DNA from: Platanthera guangdongensis
Lineage: Eukaryota > Streptophyta > Magnoliopsida > Asparagales > Orchidaceae
DNA: 64,000 nt
Direction: 5' to 3'
Assembly (NCBI GenBank): GCA_039583875.1
Contig: CM077147.1
Span: forward strand, 115,613,938-115,677,937
Made by a program: the position numbers and the translations under genes. Each line of letters begins with the position of its first letter. Position 1 is the stretch's first letter. Of this stretch, positions 33,575 to 44,032 are shown piece after piece. Under the pieces are notes generated by a model. It was given only the letters and a program-made list of their open reading frames with translations. It made no database searches and was not told the origin of the DNA.

Positions 33575-35224
33575 TTACTTATTTTGTTTCTTTTTATTAT
33601 TCTTTGGTTTTAATTCAATTAGTTTATCATTATTATCATTTTCTATCTTTTCTTTTCCCTTTTCTGAGACAAATTTAATTGGAGTTGATAATATATTCTT
33701 CTGGATTAGAGGAGGTTCACTTGATGAAGCATCTAAGCTCAGCTTGCTATTTAACATGTCATTAACTGTGCTTGTGATGTCCATCAACTTGATGCTTCTC
33801 TCATTTACCAAGTTGTCTGGCCTCAGCTAACTCAGATTTTATTGATATAATTTGTTCTTGAGCCAAAGTTAATTCATCTTTTAACTTAATATTTTCAGAA
33901 ATAAATTTTTTATGATCTGTTAATTTTTCCCTAAGTATTTTAATTTTTTTTCAGAATTTATTAAATCTATGCATAAAGACTTAAACTCAATTTTGAAACT
34001 ATCTGAATGATAATCAAAGGATGATAATACTTGATCAGCCTCTGATTCAGAAGATTCTTCATTATCTGATTGTTCTGCTGGTTCCTCAGCATCAGATGGG
34101 CTGCAAGAGATATTGATAGTCATAAGACAAACTTCCCTTGCCTTAGCTTCTTCTTCCTCTTCACTGGAGCTAGAAGATGAGGATTCATCTTCAGTGTCAC
34201 TTCAGGTCTCAGCCACAAAGCCCTTCTCCTTTCTCTTGTGCTTGTTGGAGGAAGGCTTGCTGTAGTGATGCTTCTTGGAGTCCTTTTTTGTTCTTCTTTC
34301 CTTCTTTTGATTTTCAGGACATTCTGAAATGAAGTGTCTTGCTTTCCTGCACTCAAAACAAACAACTTCTTTAGTGTGTGTTTTGTCATACCTGGGTTTG
34401 TCATCATGCATGGATGACTTTCTCCTGAAGTCATTCATTGTCATCTTGTAGAATCTCTTTGCTAAGAGACTCAGGAGTTCTTCACTGGCAGTTGAGTTTC
34501 TGTTTCTTCTGCAGCTTTAAAAGCTATGTTCTGCTCCTTTCTTGATGTTGTAGGAGTCTTCTGTTCTGCAGCTTCCCAGGACTTGATAAGCTGCTCATAT
34601 GATTTGAGCTTGCCCAGAAGAGATTCTGTAGAAATCTCATTAAAACTTCTGGCCTCCTTAATTGGCCATATCCTGGAATCTCATGAGCTTGGGAAGCACA
34701 TGAGGATCTTGTCATTGACCTCAGTGAGAGAGATGTATTTGTCCAAGGTCTTCAGCTCACTGATAATTGAACTTAATATGTTGTACATGTCACTAACAGA
34801 TTCTGATTCTTCTTTCTTAAAGTTCTCATACTGGAGATGAGAGTTGAACTTCTGTCTTTTCTCTCATCAGTTGATCCAGCAATCATCTGGTTTAGAGAGT
34901 CCCAGATGACTTTTGCAGATGTGCATTCAGCCACTTTCTGAAATATGTCATCTGACATAGTCCGAGACAATATATTCATGGTCTGTGCATCTGCAATCTT
35001 TGCCTTTTCTGAGCATCTGTCCACTCAGGTGATGGAACAGCATGAGTGCTTGAAGTAGAGGTAGATGTAGCAGTTGTAGGTTGAGGAGGACCTGTCAAAA
35101 TAGAATTATATATGTCTTCATCAATAGAATTCATATACAGTCTAATTCTTGTCTTTCAAATTGCAAATTTATTCAAGTTGCAGACAGGAGGTTTAGTGCT
35201 TGCATAATATTTGTTCTGTGTCAT
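33575..35224 (-). pseudogene. Sirevirus-like copia gag
   Basis: It begins with an ATG at 35224 (MTQNKYYASTKPPVCNLNKFA), 90 bases after the primer site. The capsid part is broken by shifts (35024-34773 reads IADAQTMNILSRTMSDDIFQKVAECTSAKVIWDSLNQMIAG). A zinc knuckle CFECRKARHFISEC (CX2CX4HX4C) sits near 34330-34380. Then come a Lys-rich segment and an acidic serine-rich stretch (ESSESEADQ; DESSSSSSEEEEE), typical of Sirevirus gag C-termini, and a second coiled region ending near 33575. Confidence 0.85.
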
Positions 35225-35316
35225 GCTGTGAAATAATCAAAACTATGAGAAATAAAGATCAGATCTAACAAAGGATCTTTTGGTTCAAGTGTTAGCTTGT
35301 ACAACCAAATGAACTT

Positions 35317-35328
35317 GCTCTGATACCA
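35317..35328 (-). other. Primer-binding site of the Sirevirus-like copia
   Basis: Minus strand TGGTATCAGAGC, separated from the 5' LTR end by the two bases AT. It is complementary to the initiator Met-tRNA 3' end. Confidence 0.93.
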
Positions 35329-35330
35329 AT

Positions 35331-36308
35331 TGAAAGATAGGGGTTAAATCTGATTTACTCTAGAGGGGTGGTGAATAGAGTAATTTAAATCTTTTTGGCT
35401 GTTTTAGATTTTTATCAGAGTAAAGAATAAGTGAAACCAATATTAACAGTAAGAAAAAACAGTGTAAGTTAATCTACTCCAACACAGCACAGAAATATAT
35501 CACAGCACAAAGAAAAGAGACAACCAGACAACACAAGAATTTTATAATGGTTTCCCAACCTGGATATATGCACTCTTCTACCACCCTGGTAGGAATCCAC
35601 TAGCAGGTTTTTGATCAGGTGACTGCCACTACAAGATTTATTTCTAGGAAGATCTCACAACCCTTTGAGCTTTTAATTACTCAGGAAAATATTGTTAAAT
35701 AATATATGGAATATGGACAGAAAATGAGGAAAATTCTAAGTCTGGAGCTGCAACAGAAATCGTCGACTATAGAACAGATTTTGTCGACCTAAGATCCAAG
35801 TTCGTCGAGCTGAGAAATCCTGTTCGTCGGCCTGAGAAAACTTGTTCGTCAACCAGAGATCCAAGTTCGTCGACCTGAGCACAGCGAACTGCATTCTGTG
35901 AAAAACTTGCCAATTCTGTGATCCAAGTTCGTCGATCACAGATTCTGTCTTCGTCGAGCTGAATTCAGAGAAAATATTCTGGAAAGAATGTGTTCAAGTT
36001 GAACTTCAGACTTCGTCGACCTGAGCTCGAATATCGTCGAGCTCAACTCAGAGAATTAACTCTGAGTTTGTCGATGCGCGATCGATGATCGTCGAGCTGA
36101 GTTCGAAGAACGTCGAACTCATATACTGAACTTTGAATTTCTTCTAAGTCTTGAGTCAATCTGAGGTCTTCTGCTGCCTGGTCCATGTAAGGTTGAACCT
36201 AAAAACTTAGCCTAAACTCTAGGACTCAAATACATGACTCTGGCTATACATTGTGGGTCAGACACCCTAATTAGTGAACCTAGCCCAAATCCAACTAGGG
36301 ATCCAACA
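35331..36308 (-). repeat. 5' LTR of the Sirevirus-like copia (978 bp, internal deletion)
   Basis: It is homologous to 24936-26486 but lacks about 570 bp: the sequence passes from CACAACCCTTTGAG directly to ATTACTCAGGAAA. The TTCGTCGA array is retained (35757-36115). Confidence 0.92.
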
Positions 36309-36313
36309 AGAAC

Positions 36314-36960
36314 TACAAAAAAGTAACGTCATCACCCAAAGGAATTCACGGTTACATATTCTTTTAACTGCTTATACTCACAATCATTTGCAGACAAGTC
36401 CTTAACCTCCCGCACTCGCGGGACGTAGTGGGAAACATTCAGCTGGGTTACCTAGAAGAAACTTTGTTATCCACTCTCGGTCGCCGAAAGCTCATGCGAT
36501 CTGATGGTGTCCTCCCGAGGATTTGGCATTGTCTTGAGACCACCGAAGTCTCCTTCAAATATCGCAAATCGCGCCGGTCAGTCATGAATTTTGTTGGTCA
36601 GGTTAAGGACACGGAATTTCTCTGAGCCGAAGTACATTTGTCCATGTTCCCGCGCTCGCACGCGGAACATGGAGAGGAATACCTCCATATTAAAGTGGAT
36701 TCTTTTGGTCCGCAAATAGACGATGAATGAAACAATCAAAGTGATAGCATTCAGAGGGAGCTGCGTGGGCACCGCCCCGTAGAAATTTAATATTTTCACC
36801 ATCTCTGGGAAGATGGGGAAGGTCCAGCTTGCATCAAAGTGATCAAAGAGCACTACAATTTTGTCCTCAAAGATGGTAGTAAATCGCTTTCAGCCCTGTG
36901 GAAATCGCACTGTGTACTGTTCATCAATTGTATGTCGCGATAAGAAAATAGAGAAATCAA
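36314..36960 (-). pseudogene. Antisense ORF of Tat-like element, conserved middle domain
   Basis: The minus frame 36853-36578 reads LFDHFDASWTFPIFPEMVKILNFYGAVPTQLPLNAITLIVSFIVYLRTKRIHFNMEVFLSMFRVRAREHGQMYFGSEKFRVLNLTNKIHD. I recognise the putative gypsy-type transposon domain (Pfam Transposase_28 class): N-F-Y-x-x-x-P-x-Q-L-x-P-N-A, then F-x-V-x-L-x-x-x-x-x-x-x-P, then a Y-F block. Upstream traces extend to about 36960, where the second copia interrupts at 37107-37111. Downstream frames run to the Sirevirus insertion at 36313. Its function is unknown. Confidence 0.75.
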
Positions 36961-37111
36961 AATCATATAAAATTGGAGAAATGAAAACCAAAGATCGAGG
37001 GGAGGTTAGGTTACGGCAATTGCACAATCAACTCACTTGGCGATCGTCGTTTGTGTTCGCACCATCCTGCTACAAATCTCTCGCACGGGTCAGGTAGTAA
37101 ATGGGGGTGAG

Positions 37112-38858
37112 TGTTGGGTTTTACTGTGGTGGCACAACACTTGTGCGCGCAGCGGAAATAAGAGCAAGAAAAACTCAAAAGGAAATGCGGATTTTGCGGG
37201 TCCTCCGATGAAGTCCTATGAACGGTTATGGTCAGAGTCCCAAGCGCAGAATGATGTCCACGCCTCTACGGACATCCACACGAGCAAGGAGAATCCTAGA
37301 ATCTTGTCACACAAGATCAAGGTCGGATGAAAGCTTGCCTTCAACGTCTCCACGGATTGCTAGATCCGTTAAAAGAGAGGCGGCAACGACGAAGACGACG
37401 CCTTGGAAACACTTTTCGTCGACGGCAAGGAGGACGGCCGTCGGCAGTCGGCGGGATCGACGACGGACGCGGAATCGGAACACTTCCGTCGCGAAGAAAT
37501 CGCAGTCGGGAAATTAGGTCGGGAGAAAACAGTGTGTCTCTGGTTCTACAATAAAATCGTATTTATACAGAGAACCACGAAGCCCGATACTCGCAGACCC
37601 AGCCAAACCGGACTTAAAGAAAATAAAACCAGCAGTCACAGAATTCGTCGAGTATCCTGTGATATTCGACGAATAGGAATTATTCGTTGAGATAACACGG
37701 ACATATTCGACGAATCGAGTCAGGAAAAATCGTCCAAGTGCGAAGTCGATACTCGACGAATCGGGATGTTATTCGACGAATCCAAGACAGAGGCGTTGAG
37801 TCATCCCGACGATACTCGACGAATCGTTGAGACCTCGCGATGATACTCGACGAATCTGAGATGGAGGCGTTGAGTAGTTACGACGATATTCGACGAATTC
37901 ATTCCATTCGACGAAATGACTTAGTCATACTCGACAAATTCCCCTTAAAATCTACCGATCACTTACCCGATGACTCATATTCATAATATAGGTCTTTGAA
38001 TGAATTCCTCCACGTCTAGAACGTCATAGACTTGGTCCTTCACTCATATCGCATATGAGCAAGGCCATAGTTGTCAAGGCGTGCGCCTAGGCGCGCCGGA
38101 GGCGCCGGGCGCACCAGCCGCAGCCCGCCGCGCATCAGCACAGCTGAGACGGGCGATGTGCCTCAGGCGCGCCGTGGCGCGCCTCGGCGCGCGCCTTACA
38201 GGCTCTCAGGCGCACCAAAGGCGCGGCCGGGCCTTTCAAGGTATTTTTTAAAGAAAAAATTTGATATGGGCAAAAACATGATCTTAGGCGCACCCGAGAC
38301 ACCCCCTAGGCGGACTTGGGCGCCCAATTCGCTGAAATTGGGCGCACTTGGGCGCCCAATTCGCTGAAATTGGGCGAATTGGGCGCCCAATTCGCTGAAA
38401 TTCCGCGAATTGGGCGCCCAATTCGCACAATTTCAGCGAATTGGGCGCTCAGTTCGCACAATTTCAGCGAATTGGGCGCTCAGTTCGCACAATTTCAGCG
38501 AATTTGGCGCCCAATTCGCACAATTTCAGCGAATTTGGCTCTCAATTCGCACAATTTCAGCGAATTGGGCGCCCAAATTCGCACAATTCAGCGAATTGGG
38601 GGCCCAAATTCGCTCAATCTCCTATTTCCTCCATTTTTGCGCCTCACGTGCCTCAGACACGCGCCTGCGCCTTGCGCCTAGGCTCCAAGGGCCCTTAGCG
38701 CCTCGGTGCGCCTTGCGCCTTTGATAACTTAGAACAAGGCCAACACAAACATTTTCAACTTCTCCAGATCTCTTATGTGCGACCTCATGGGCTCATATTG
38801 CGTTGGCAGTGAGACCGCATGTTTGATCACTTTCAGATCATCATGGTAGTACCAACAG
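37112..38858 (-). repeat. 3' LTR of copia 2 (with a nested hAT-like element)
   Basis: It runs from TGTTGGGTTTTAC to GGTAGTACCAACA. After removing the nested element it is about 1.07 kb, matching the 1.10-kb partner at 52566-53667. An array of near-palindromes ATTCGTCGA...TCGACGAAT fills 37640-37945. A block at 37146-37205 is unrelated to the corresponding block of the other LTR (52600-52688). Confidence 0.92.
38066..38732. mobile_element. Small non-autonomous hAT-like element (667 bp)
   Basis: Ends CATAGTTGTCAAGGCG and CTTTGATAACTTAG form an imperfect inverted repeat. The flanking 8-mers AGCAAGGC (38058-38065) and AACAAGGC (38733-38740) match at 7 of 8. The other copia 2 LTR lacks this segment, which proves an insertion. 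The interior is GGCGCGCC-rich and contains the same palindromic unit (GAATTGGGCGCCCAATTC) found in the 13115-14461 element, in about eight copies at 38318-38620. There is no transposase. Confidence 0.85.
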
Positions 38859-39735
38859 TCTCCCACTTGATCTTGAAAGTATCAAACAAAAGCTTCACAA
38901 ACAATGAGCGGCATCTAGCAATGCATCATTGCTCCCCAAGCAATAAGAGTTTAAAACTCGAAAGTCATTGTGACCAATGTATCAGTGTTGTCATGTCCCT
39001 TCGTCCATTACATTCAGAGAGAACTAAAGGTATAGACCGTGTCACCCTCATAATTGTTCAATCTCAGTTTCCTGATCTAGAATGAACTTCCAGAAATTTG
39101 TGAGTCAAATATCACATATTGACTCAACCAAGCATGGTCATATAGATGGACAAATCTCATCTCTACTCACATGCAAACACTCAAATGATTCATAACGTGA
39201 CCAATAACCACCATTATCATCAAACTTTCTCAAGACTGAACTTTAGATGGCATCAAAGCACTTTCTTGCTCACTCGATAAATATTGTGACTTCAGGTCAA
39301 ATGACCACAAACATCATTGGCACTTGAGTCATACTTATGACACGTTTATATAACAATGGACAAAGTATTCTCATGGTGGGTATGTCCAGTACAACTTGAT
39401 CATAACAAGTAATCATGTGATGACTTGATATCACAATATCATGACTTGTGAGGACGGGTCATCAGTCAACGCACATACTAGTCTTAAAGGTATCATCATC
39501 GCACTTAGCTAATGAATCTTCTGGGATCATAGGTTCTCACACTCAAGTCATTGTTTGACCTATGGAAACAAACATTCTAAGGGAATTTATATAGTTAACT
39601 ATTTTATCATAATAAAAATAATAACACAACAAAAAAACTTGCCAAAATATATAAATGAAATACATATAGTACATTATTCATCAAATGAAATAATTACAGC
39701 TAACAAATATACAATCCACAAGATTCAAACTAGAT
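38859..39735 (-). other. 3' untranslated interval of copia 2, with polypurine tract at 38859-38872
   Basis: The minus-strand sequence AAGTGGGAGAC adjoins the 3' LTR and serves as polypurine tract. The remaining 0.85 kb between it and the end of RNase H has no coding feature. Confidence 0.7.
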
Positions 39736-41540
39736 CTGATCATTAAGGTGTCGTATACTCATAGATCTAACATGATCATCGTATTTTCTCTGCGCTAAAG
39801 GCTTTGTCAGTGGATCCGCAATATTTTCTTCAGTCGGCACTTTGTTAAAGTTCACATCTCCTCGATCGACAATCTCTCGAATTAGATGGGACCGCCGAAG
39901 TATGTGCTTGTAGCGCTAATGAGATCCAGGTTCCGAAGCAAGTGCAATTGCACCGTTGTTGTCACAGTACAGATCTACGGGACGAACAATGCTAGGAACT
40001 ACATATAACTCGCCGATGAATTTTCTAATCCATACAGTCTCCTTCGTTGCATTTGCAGCGACGATATACTCGGCCTCAGTTGTAGAATCAGCAACTGTCT
40101 CCTGCTTGGAAATTTTTCAGCTAATAGCACCTCCATTAAGACAAAATATGAAACCTGACTGAGACTTTGAGTCGTCTCTATCAGTCTGGAAGCTAGCATC
40201 TGTGTAACCCCTTACAACGAGCTCTTCCTCTCCACCAAATACCAAGAATGTATCCTTAGTCCTTCGCAAGTACTTCAGAATATTCTTAACGACAATCCAG
40301 TGACTTTCACCGGGATCAGACTGATACATGTTAGTCATACTCAAGGCATAAGAGACATCGGGTCTAGTACATACCATTGCATACATGATTGACCCAATTG
40401 CCGAAACATATAAAACCAACTTCATGCGGTTCTTATCTTCACAAGACTTAAGACACTGGTGCTTAGAGAGACTCACACCATGAGACATGGATAAGAATCC
40501 TTTCTTGGACTCAAGCATGTTGAACGATTTCAACATCTTGTCAATATACGTACTTTGGGTCAAACCCAGCAACTTCTTTGATCTATCTCTATAGATCTTA
40601 ATATCTAGTATATAAGTCACATCACCCAAGTCTTTTATTGAAAAGCAGTTCCTTAGGTTGTTCTTAACAACTTGCAGGGTCGGTTTGTCATTCTCGATAA
40701 GCAGTATGTAATTTACATATAATATCAGAAAGACAATTATGCTCACACTAATCTGTTTATAAACACACGATTCATCCTCGTTTTTGAGAAAACCAAACCC
40801 TTTGATCTTTTCATCAAAACGAAGATTCAAACTTAGATAAGATTGTTTTAATTCATAAATAGATCTCTGCAGCTTGCATATTTTAAGGGTTTCACCTGGA
40901 GATACAAAACTCTCGAGTTGTGTCATATACAATTCCTCCGGGAGGTTTACATTTAGGAAAGTCGTTTTGACATCCATCTGTCAGATCTCGTAGTCATAAT
41001 ACGCAGTAATAGCAAGCAGAATTTTGATGGACTTAACCATGGCAACAGGAGAAAAAGTCTCATCATAGTCAATACCAAGAATTTGCTTGAAACCTTTAGC
41101 CACAAATCGCCCTTTGAATGTTTGTACATTCCCATGCATGTCAGTCTTCTTCTCAGGTGGTTCCACCAAGGTCCAAACTTGATTTTTGTACATGAAGTCC
41201 TTTCAGATTTCATGGCCTCAAGCCACTTCTGAGAGTCCGGTCCACTAATAGCCTCTTGGTAGGTTGCAGACTCATTACTATGATCCATAAGCAATACATT
41301 AGCTATTTGAGACACGATAAATCGATATCTCTCAGGCTCAAACCTTGGTCTACCAGATCTACGTGGAACTTGTGTTTCTTGAGCAGTTTCTTCAGCTACA
41401 ACTTGTAGTCCTGACTCAAGTTCCAATTCTGATTCATTCACAGTTTGTGGTTCTTGAACTTCTTCAAGTTCTACCCTGACAGTCTTTATACTTAAGAACT
41501 CTTTCTCAAGAAAGACATCAGTACTCGCGACAAACACTTT
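39736..41540 (-). pseudogene. copia 2 reverse transcriptase and RNase H
   Basis: The frame 41537-40953 (linker and start of RT: SGPDSQKWLEAMKSE, then a frame change to QVWTLVEPPEKKTDMHGNVQTFKGRFVAKGFKQILGIDYDETFSPVAMVKSIKILLAI) continues in 40977-40117 (MDVKTTFLNVNLPEELYMTQLESFV). RNase H reads GYTDASFQTDRDDSKSQSGFIFCLNGGAIS and ends near 39736 with ENIADPLTKPLAQRKYDDHVRSMSIRHL. The catalytic box expected as Y-V-D-D reads Y-V-N-Y (ILYVNYILLIEND), so both active-site Asp residues are gone and the RT would be dead even without the frame breaks. Confidence 0.9.
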
Positions 41541-41702
41541 GCCCTCGAACTGTACGTAGAAATAGTACCATTTAGTTTATTTAGAATACCCCACAAGATA
41601 ACACTTATCTGATTTGGGTTCCAGCTTGTCAGGCATTTGACGTCTTACGTAAGCCTCACATCCCCAAACCTTAATGAACGACATACTAGGATGTTTCCCA
41701 GT

Positions 41703-42345
41703 CTATATCTCATATGATGTTTTTAGAACCGCTTTCGTTAGAACACGATTTGGTGTTAAAGCAGCAGTTTCTAGAGCAAAACCCCAAAAAGAAACAGACA
41801 GATCTGCATGACTCATCATCGACTGTACCATGTCTAACAGAGTACGATTCCTCCGCTCAGCCACACCATTATGTTGTGGTGTTCTAGGTGGAGTGAGCAG
41901 TGATACAATACCACACTCTTTCAGATGATCATGAAATTCATGACTTAAGTATTCGTCACCTCGATCAGATCGAAGTGCTTTAACTTTCTTACACAGCTGA
42001 TTTTCTACTTCGTTCTTGAATTGTTTGAACTTTTCAAAGGTCTCGGATTTGCACTTCATAAGATACGCGTATCTGTATCTACTGAAATCATCAATAAATG
42101 TAACAAAGTAGAAATACCCACATCTAGCCATAGAACTCATGGGTACACATACATCACTATGTACTATACTCAAGAGATCATCAGCTCTCTCATTGTTTCC
42201 AGTGAAAGGGACCTTAGTCATCTTGTCTAACAAACAAGATTTGTATCTCTCAAATGATTCATAATCAAATGAGTCCAATAGTTTATCTCTATGGAGCTTA
42301 GATATACGTTTCTCATTTATATGGCTCAAACAACAATGTCAAAGA
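41703..42345 (-). pseudogene. copia 2 integrase
   Basis: The frame 42329-41703 reads SHINEKRISKLHRDKLLDSFDYESFERYKSCLLDKMTKVPF (pre-integrase zinc region), then VHSDVCVPM, KALRSDRGDEYLSHEF and TPQHNGVAERRNRTLLDMV, which carry the three catalytic acidic residues D, D, E. The catalytic motifs look intact. Confidence 0.9.
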
Positions 42346-42445
42346 TGCGTAGGGTTCGAGTCATTCGTTTTTATTCTTTTAGTATTTTTTATGTTATAGA
42401 TCTGATGGTCTAAGTTCAAAACATATAAAGCATTAAACATTCGGT

Positions 42446-42912
42446 CTACACTATAACAATATCATTCTTAAATATTGAACAACAATTATTATTAATTATA
42501 AAAGAAAAACTCATCATATCCAAACATGAAATGGATATAATGTTTCTAGTTATGAAAGCAACAAAATAATAATTATCTAATTCTATTATAAGTCCACTGG
42601 GCAAAGAAAGACGGTAAACTCCTACGGCGACAGCAGCAACACTTGCTCCATTGCCAACGCGCAGGTCCACCTCTTCATTACTCAGCATTCTTCTTCTTTC
42701 CAATTCATGCACATTTATACAAATGTGAGAACCACATCCAATATCCAATACCCAGGATGAATGAGCAGAAAAGTTTTTCTCTATAACATATATACATGAA
42801 GCGGAAGTCATACCTCCTCTCATCTTTTGCAGACCCTCAATGTATGAAGGACAGTTTCTTTTTCAATGACCAGCCTTGTCACAATGGTGACACTTTCCTT
42901 CTTTCTCTGAAT
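42446..42912 (-). pseudogene. copia 2 zinc knuckle and protease
   Basis: Directly left of the hAT insertion the minus strand reads NDSEKEGKCHHCDKAGH...NCPSYIEGLQK, a CCHC zinc knuckle with one disrupted position, then MRGGMTSASCIYVIEKNFSAHSSWVLDIGCGSHICINVHELE. The active-site triplet is D-I-G in place of the usual D-T/S-G. The upstream gag lies at 50829-51566 on the other side of the hAT. Confidence 0.85.
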
Positions 42913-43039
42913 CATTCTTGTCTCGGCGTCAAGGCGAACCAAGGCGAGCGCTGGGCGCCTTGACGCTTAGGCGTCATGGCGGACGCCTAGGCGACACTAA
43001 GGCGAGCAAGTCGCAAGGCGCCATTTTTTTTTAAAAAAA

Positions 43040-43500
43040 AGCAGTCTATAGACTGCGATTATTTACTGCGGTTATTATAATAACCGCAGTCTATATTCTT
43101 GAGGCTCTAGACTGCGGTTTTATAATAACCGCAGTGTATAGTATACATGTTATATACTGCGATTTTATAATAACCGCAGTGTATAGTATACATGTTATAC
43201 ACTGCGGTTTTCTAATCACCGCAGTTTATAGTACACATAATATAGACTGCGGTTTTATACTAACCGCAGTTTATAGTATACATGTTATAGACTGCGGTTG
43301 TTTAATAACCGCAGTATATGTGATATATATTGCGGTTAATAGAATAACCGCAGTATATATCTATTGACTATCGACTGCGGTTATTCGAATAACCGCAGTC
43401 GATAGTCCTATATAGACAGCGGTTACAAAAATAACCGCAGTTTATAGTATGTCTGTCATACTGTAGACTGCGGTTATTATAATAACCACAGTCTAAAGCT
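43040..43500. repeat. Subterminal palindrome array, left (10 units)
   Basis: Ten near-palindromes of the form ACTGCGGTT, 6-8 AT-rich bases, AACCGCAGT, spaced about 40-50 bp apart and linked by TATAGTATACATGTTATA-like sequence. Each can form a hairpin with a stem of about 10 bp. The matching array at the other end lies at 50405-50745. Confidence 0.95.
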
Positions 43501-44032
43501 CCATTTTTTTTAATAACTTGTTTACCAATTACAAACACAGCTGGAGATTTTTTTGTTCTTCATAGCATACTAGCAGTTAGCAGTAAGCAACTAAGCATAG
43601 CAGTTAGCACTTAGCAACTAAGTATAGCTTCTGAATCTTCTGATATCATGAATTCATGATATCTTCATATCTCAATTCTCAAATCTCAACACCTGATATG
43701 ATCATATGACAAGAAGTAGGCAAGTAGCAACTAGCAAGCACAAATGTTCCAACTACCAATATCATGTATTCATGAATCATGAATTCATGATATCTCAAAT
43801 CCTCAATTCTCAAACATCAATACATTCATACATATGACCTATCTCAATTCTCAAATACCATGAAGAAGTAAGCATGTAACAGTAAGAAAAAACAGTAGCA
43901 ATCATCTATCAATTGTCAAGAGTCAAGACTCAAGACAAACTTCAGAGAAAGCAATAACAAAAAAGCGAACACAAAAATAGCATATTAGCAAGAATAATAT
44001 TTTTAACATTAACTTTAAATAATTATACAAGG

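Larger units (their letters stand above)
24931..36313 (-). mobile_element. Sirevirus-like Ty1/copia retrotransposon (24936-36308) with TSD AGAAC
   Basis: AGAAC occurs at 24931-24935 and 36309-36313. The element lies between, from TGAAATATAG to GATCCAACA; on the minus strand it begins TGTTGGATC and ends CTATATTTCA. In minus orientation: 5' LTR 35331-36308, primer site, gag, protease, integrase, RT, RNase H, a long extra ORF, polypurine tract, 3' LTR 24936-26486. The extra ORF after pol, the serine-rich gag linker, the RNase H type (CARFPVNHKKSHL...GLWYPTELE) and the palindrome arrays in the LTRs and internal spacers all point to the Sirevirus lineage. Coding regions have scattered stops, so it is not autonomous now. 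Confidence 0.93.

Noticed and set aside
43134..43367. 77-codon frame through the left palindrome array
   Set aside because: The peptide (YSIHVIDCGF repeats) only reflects the tandem palindromes.
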